64,000 bases of DNA from Mesorhizobium sp. B2-4-3 (lineage in GTDB: Bacteria; Pseudomonadota; Alphaproteobacteria; Rhizobiales; Rhizobiaceae). The DNA lies in assembly GCF_006442815.1 (NCBI RefSeq), contig NZ_VFVL01000031.1, forward strand, positions 1 through 64,000. Direction: 5' to 3'. The notes under the pieces were generated by a model. That model worked only from the letters and a program-made list of their open reading frames with translations. It had not been told where the DNA came from and searched no databases. Shown here piece after piece: positions 62,189 through 64,000 of the stretch (position 1 is its first letter; every line of letters starts with the position of its first letter). The translations under genes were made by a program, and so were the position numbers.

Positions 62189-62851
62189 TCAGCCCGCCGA
62201 GGGCTGCTTGGTCTTCCTCAGATACGGCAGCACCGTCTCATAGGCGCCAAAGCGCTTGATCGCGTCCTCGTTGGAGACGGCGGCGGTGATGATGACGTCG
62301 TCGCCCTGCTTCCAGTTGGCCGGTGTCGCCACCTGGTGCTTGGCCGTCAGCTGGATGGAATCGATGACGCGCAGGATCTCGTCGAAGTTGCGGCCCGTGG
62401 TCATCGGATAGGTCAGCACCAGCTTGATCTTCTTGTCCGGGCCGATGACGTAGACCGAGCGCACGGTGGCGTTGTCGGCCGGCGTGCGGCCATCCGAGCT
62501 GTCGCCGGCGCCGGCCGGCAGCATTTCATAGAGCTTGGCGACCTGGAGGTCTTTGTCGCCGATCAGCGGATAGTGCACCGTATGGCCGGTGGCGGTCTTG
62601 ATGTCGGCCTGCCACTTGTCGTGGCTCGACACCGGATCGACCGAGATGCCGATGATCTTGACGTTGCGCTTTTTGAAATCGCCTTCCAGGCCGGCCATGG
62701 TGCCGAGCTCGGTGGTGCAGACCGGGGTGAAATTCTTCGGATGGCTGAACAGCACCGCCCAGCCGTCGCCGATCCAGTCGTGGAACTTGATGGTGCCCTG
62801 CGTGGTCTCGGCCGTGAAATCCGGCGCGATATCGTTGATACGAAGACTCAT
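62189..62851 (-). CDS. 1-Cys peroxiredoxin (Prx6 type)
   Basis: The 220-aa protein begins with a thioredoxin fold and the peroxidatic motif HPKNFTPVCTTELG (cysteine near residue 47). There is no resolving cysteine in the usual C-terminal position, and the length (about 220) fits Prx6. It reduces hydrogen peroxide and lipid hydroperoxides in the cytosol. Its leader contains GGGTAGGG that can pair with an upstream ACCCTACCC (see findings). Confidence 0.92.
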   Translation of the reverse strand: MSLRINDIAPDFTAETTQGTIKFHDWIGDGWAVLFSHPKNFTPVCTTELGTMAGLEGDFKKRNVKIIGISVDPVSSHDKWQADIKTATGHTVHYPLIGDKDLQVAKLYEMLPAGAGDSSDGRTPADNATVRSVYVIGPDKKIKLVLTYPMTTGRNFDEILRVIDSIQLTAKHQVATPANWKQGDDVIITAAVSNEDAIKRFGAYETVLPYLRKTKQPSAG

Positions 62852-62855
62852 GACC

Positions 62856-63036
62856 TATCCCTACCCTTTTGTGAAAACCGCCGGCGCACCCCAGTTGGGC
62901 GGAGGCCGGGCGTTAGTTTTAGCACCATGAGGGTAGGGTTCAAACGCCTGGAGTAGGAAGCTTGCCCATGGCAGGCGAAAATTTTTCGCCGTCGCCCGCA
63001 ATTGGAGGCAGGATTTTCGATTTACCGCTGGCGCCG
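62856..63036 (-). other. Structured intergenic region downstream of zapA (6S-type RNA possible)
   Basis: On the minus strand, GGCGAAAAATTTTCGCC is a perfect palindrome, and CCAGGCGTT pairs with AACGCCCGG around a 24-nt loop that holds ACCCTACCC. In many alphaproteobacteria the 6S RNA gene lies immediately downstream of zapA on the same strand. The position and folding fit, but I cannot confirm a 6S central bubble, so this remains a candidate leader or ncRNA. Confidence 0.3.
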
Positions 63037-63041
63037 GGCGC

Positions 63042-63407
63042 TCAGGCTTTCTTTAGCGCGAGCGTCGCCGCGAGATCTTCCATGCGCTGCGCAAGCGCGC
63101 CGAGCGCGGTTGTGAGCACGCTGTCGCTCTTGTCGGCCTTGGTCAGCGCCTCATCACGCGTCTTGCGCAAGGTCAGCACTTCGCTCTCCATGCCCTTGAC
63201 GCGCTTGGTGAGCTCCGAGAGCTCGTCCATCACCATGATGCCGGCCATGACGGTAAGCCGCTGGTCGCCGATCTCGCCGAAGGAGTCCTTCAGATGCGAG
63301 ACATAGCGGTCGAAGCGCTCGGCAAGGTCGATCAAGTGCTCTTCCTGGCCCTCGTCGCAGGCCATGCGATACTGTTTGCCGTCGATGGAAACGGTGACCT
63401 GTGCCAT
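63042..63407 (-). CDS. zapA: Cell division protein ZapA
   Basis: The 121-aa protein starts QVTVSIDGKQYRMACDEGQE, the ZapA globular head, followed by FDRYVSHLKDSFGEIGDQRLTVMAGIMVMDEL and a C-terminal coiled coil. It promotes FtsZ ring bundling. It is 4 bp downstream of the DUF4164 gene and is transcribed away from tkt. Confidence 0.92.
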   Translation of the reverse strand: MAQVTVSIDGKQYRMACDEGQEEHLIDLAERFDRYVSHLKDSFGEIGDQRLTVMAGIMVMDELSELTKRVKGMESEVLTLRKTRDEALTKADKSDSVLTTALGALAQRMEDLAATLALKKA

Positions 63408-63411
63408 TGCC

Positions 63412-63684
63412 TTACCTGTCCAGAACCGCGCGGATGGTTTCCATGGCGGTCACCAGCCGCCGCGACACTTCCTTGTTGGCATCTTCCAGACGCTCGGCGC
63501 GCGCTTCGGAATTGTCGAGCTCCTGCGCCAGGCGCGAACGGTCGGCGTTCATGCGCTGCACCTCGGCCTCGGCTTCCGAATAATCGCGCTCATGCTCGAG
63601 CTTCGCCGCCACGGCGTTTTCCAGCCCTTCCATGGCCTTGCCCAGCCTGGCGATGACTTCCCTGAGGGTCGTTTCCCCGGTCAT
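63412..63684 (-). CDS. DUF4164 family protein
   Basis: A 90-aa coiled-coil protein (LREVIARLGKAMEGLENAVA, then EAEVQRMNADRSRLAQELDN) that precedes zapA in rhizobia. Function unknown; a helical partner of the division machinery is possible by synteny. Confidence 0.85.
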   Translation of the reverse strand: MTGETTLREVIARLGKAMEGLENAVAAKLEHERDYSEAEAEVQRMNADRSRLAQELDNSEARAERLEDANKEVSRRLVTAMETIRAVLDR

Positions 63685-63942
63685 GGCCTCGTCCTATGCC
63701 CTGCCCATCACCGAATCGCGCGCGTTCAGAACGCGTTACCTCGGAAAGATTAGGCACCGGGTGAAGGGCGCGTCAACAAAGCTCTCGCGACTGTCCCCCG
63801 CTATCGCTAATGTAAGACGCTCGATGCCATCACAAGCTCGGCAAAATCCGTCCCGATTTGTTGACTAAAAGGCCGCGCCTGCTATGTGTCGCGCACCCTT
63901 TCCCTAGGGTTCTCCCAAGCCCAACCCGTTCCTGGAGGAAGC

Positions 63943-64000
63943 ATGAGCTCGCGCGAACAACATGACCGGATGGCCAATGCGATCCGTTTTCTTTCCATGG
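63943..64000 (+). CDS. tkt: Transketolase, 5' end only
   Basis: The window ends 19 codons into the gene. The visible MSSREQHDRMANAIRFLSM start matches transketolases (MANAIRFLSMDAV context), and CTGGAGGAAGC is a strong ribosome site. The gap 63685-63942 contains its promoter; I see no other gene in it. Confidence 0.75.
   Translation, partial: MSSREQHDRMANAIRFLSM

Overview
The window reads as chromosome of a Mesorhizobium-like member of the Hyphomicrobiales (Rhizobiales). The evidence is high G+C, a NepR/EcfG/PhyR general stress response locus with perfect EcfG promoters, many short palindromic intergenic repeats typical of rhizobia, and housekeeping loci (pst-phoUB, rpoH, zapA, tkt) in alphaproteobacterial style. 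Genus assignment is an inference from gene content. No phage, IS transposase, plasmid backbone or CRISPR array is visible.

0-15 kb is an amine-catabolic accessory cluster: class III aminotransferase, a PotABC-type ABC transporter, two near-duplicate PotD-type binding proteins, a flavin amine oxidase, a BetI-like TetR regulator, a SAM methyltransferase, two FAD oxidoreductases, a GcvT-like protein and an 85-aa protein of unknown function. Two matching palindromes (TTGAA-N6-TTCAA) lie in the two divergent promoter regions and are probably the regulator's operators. 15-20 kb holds an M19 dipeptidase, an mhqO/mhqD-like pair with a small acetyltransferase, and a sulfatase-superfamily enzyme close to phosphonate monoester hydrolases.

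20.5-30 kb is a general stress response island. nepR-ecfG and phyR are divergent. Nine sites matching GGAAC-N16/17-CGTT precede the PRC-barrel protein, lipid kinase, DUF883/holin-like operon, Crp/Fnr regulator, nepR-ecfG, phyR, a DUF1328 peptide, an HWE kinase and a 108-aa protein. A CHASE-HWE kinase follows at 30.4 kb.

32-37 kb is a xylose-type ABC transporter (xylFHG) with a divergent ROK regulator. 37.5-42.8 kb is pstSCAB-phoU-phoB behind a three-unit Pho box, without phoR at the usual place. 43-50.9 kb holds a multi-PAS hybrid kinase, small secreted or lipoproteins, a GST with a histone-H1-like tail and a VOC protein.

51-58.8 kb contains a NarL-type two-component pair, mscL, several DUF proteins, and a three-gene unit encoding a coiled-coil protein, a membrane-anchored OmpA-domain protein and a small Ras/Rab-like GTPase. 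A 48-bp double-dyad element is shared between the two-component promoter and the intergenic region before this unit. This is the best candidate for an undescribed system. 58.8-64 kb is core: tRNA-Glu, rluD, rpoH, a 1-Cys peroxiredoxin, zapA, a DUF4164 gene and the start of tkt.

Several palindromic repeat families fill the gaps. A 118-bp element bounded by CTAG occurs twice, each time inserted inside a different older palindromic repeat.
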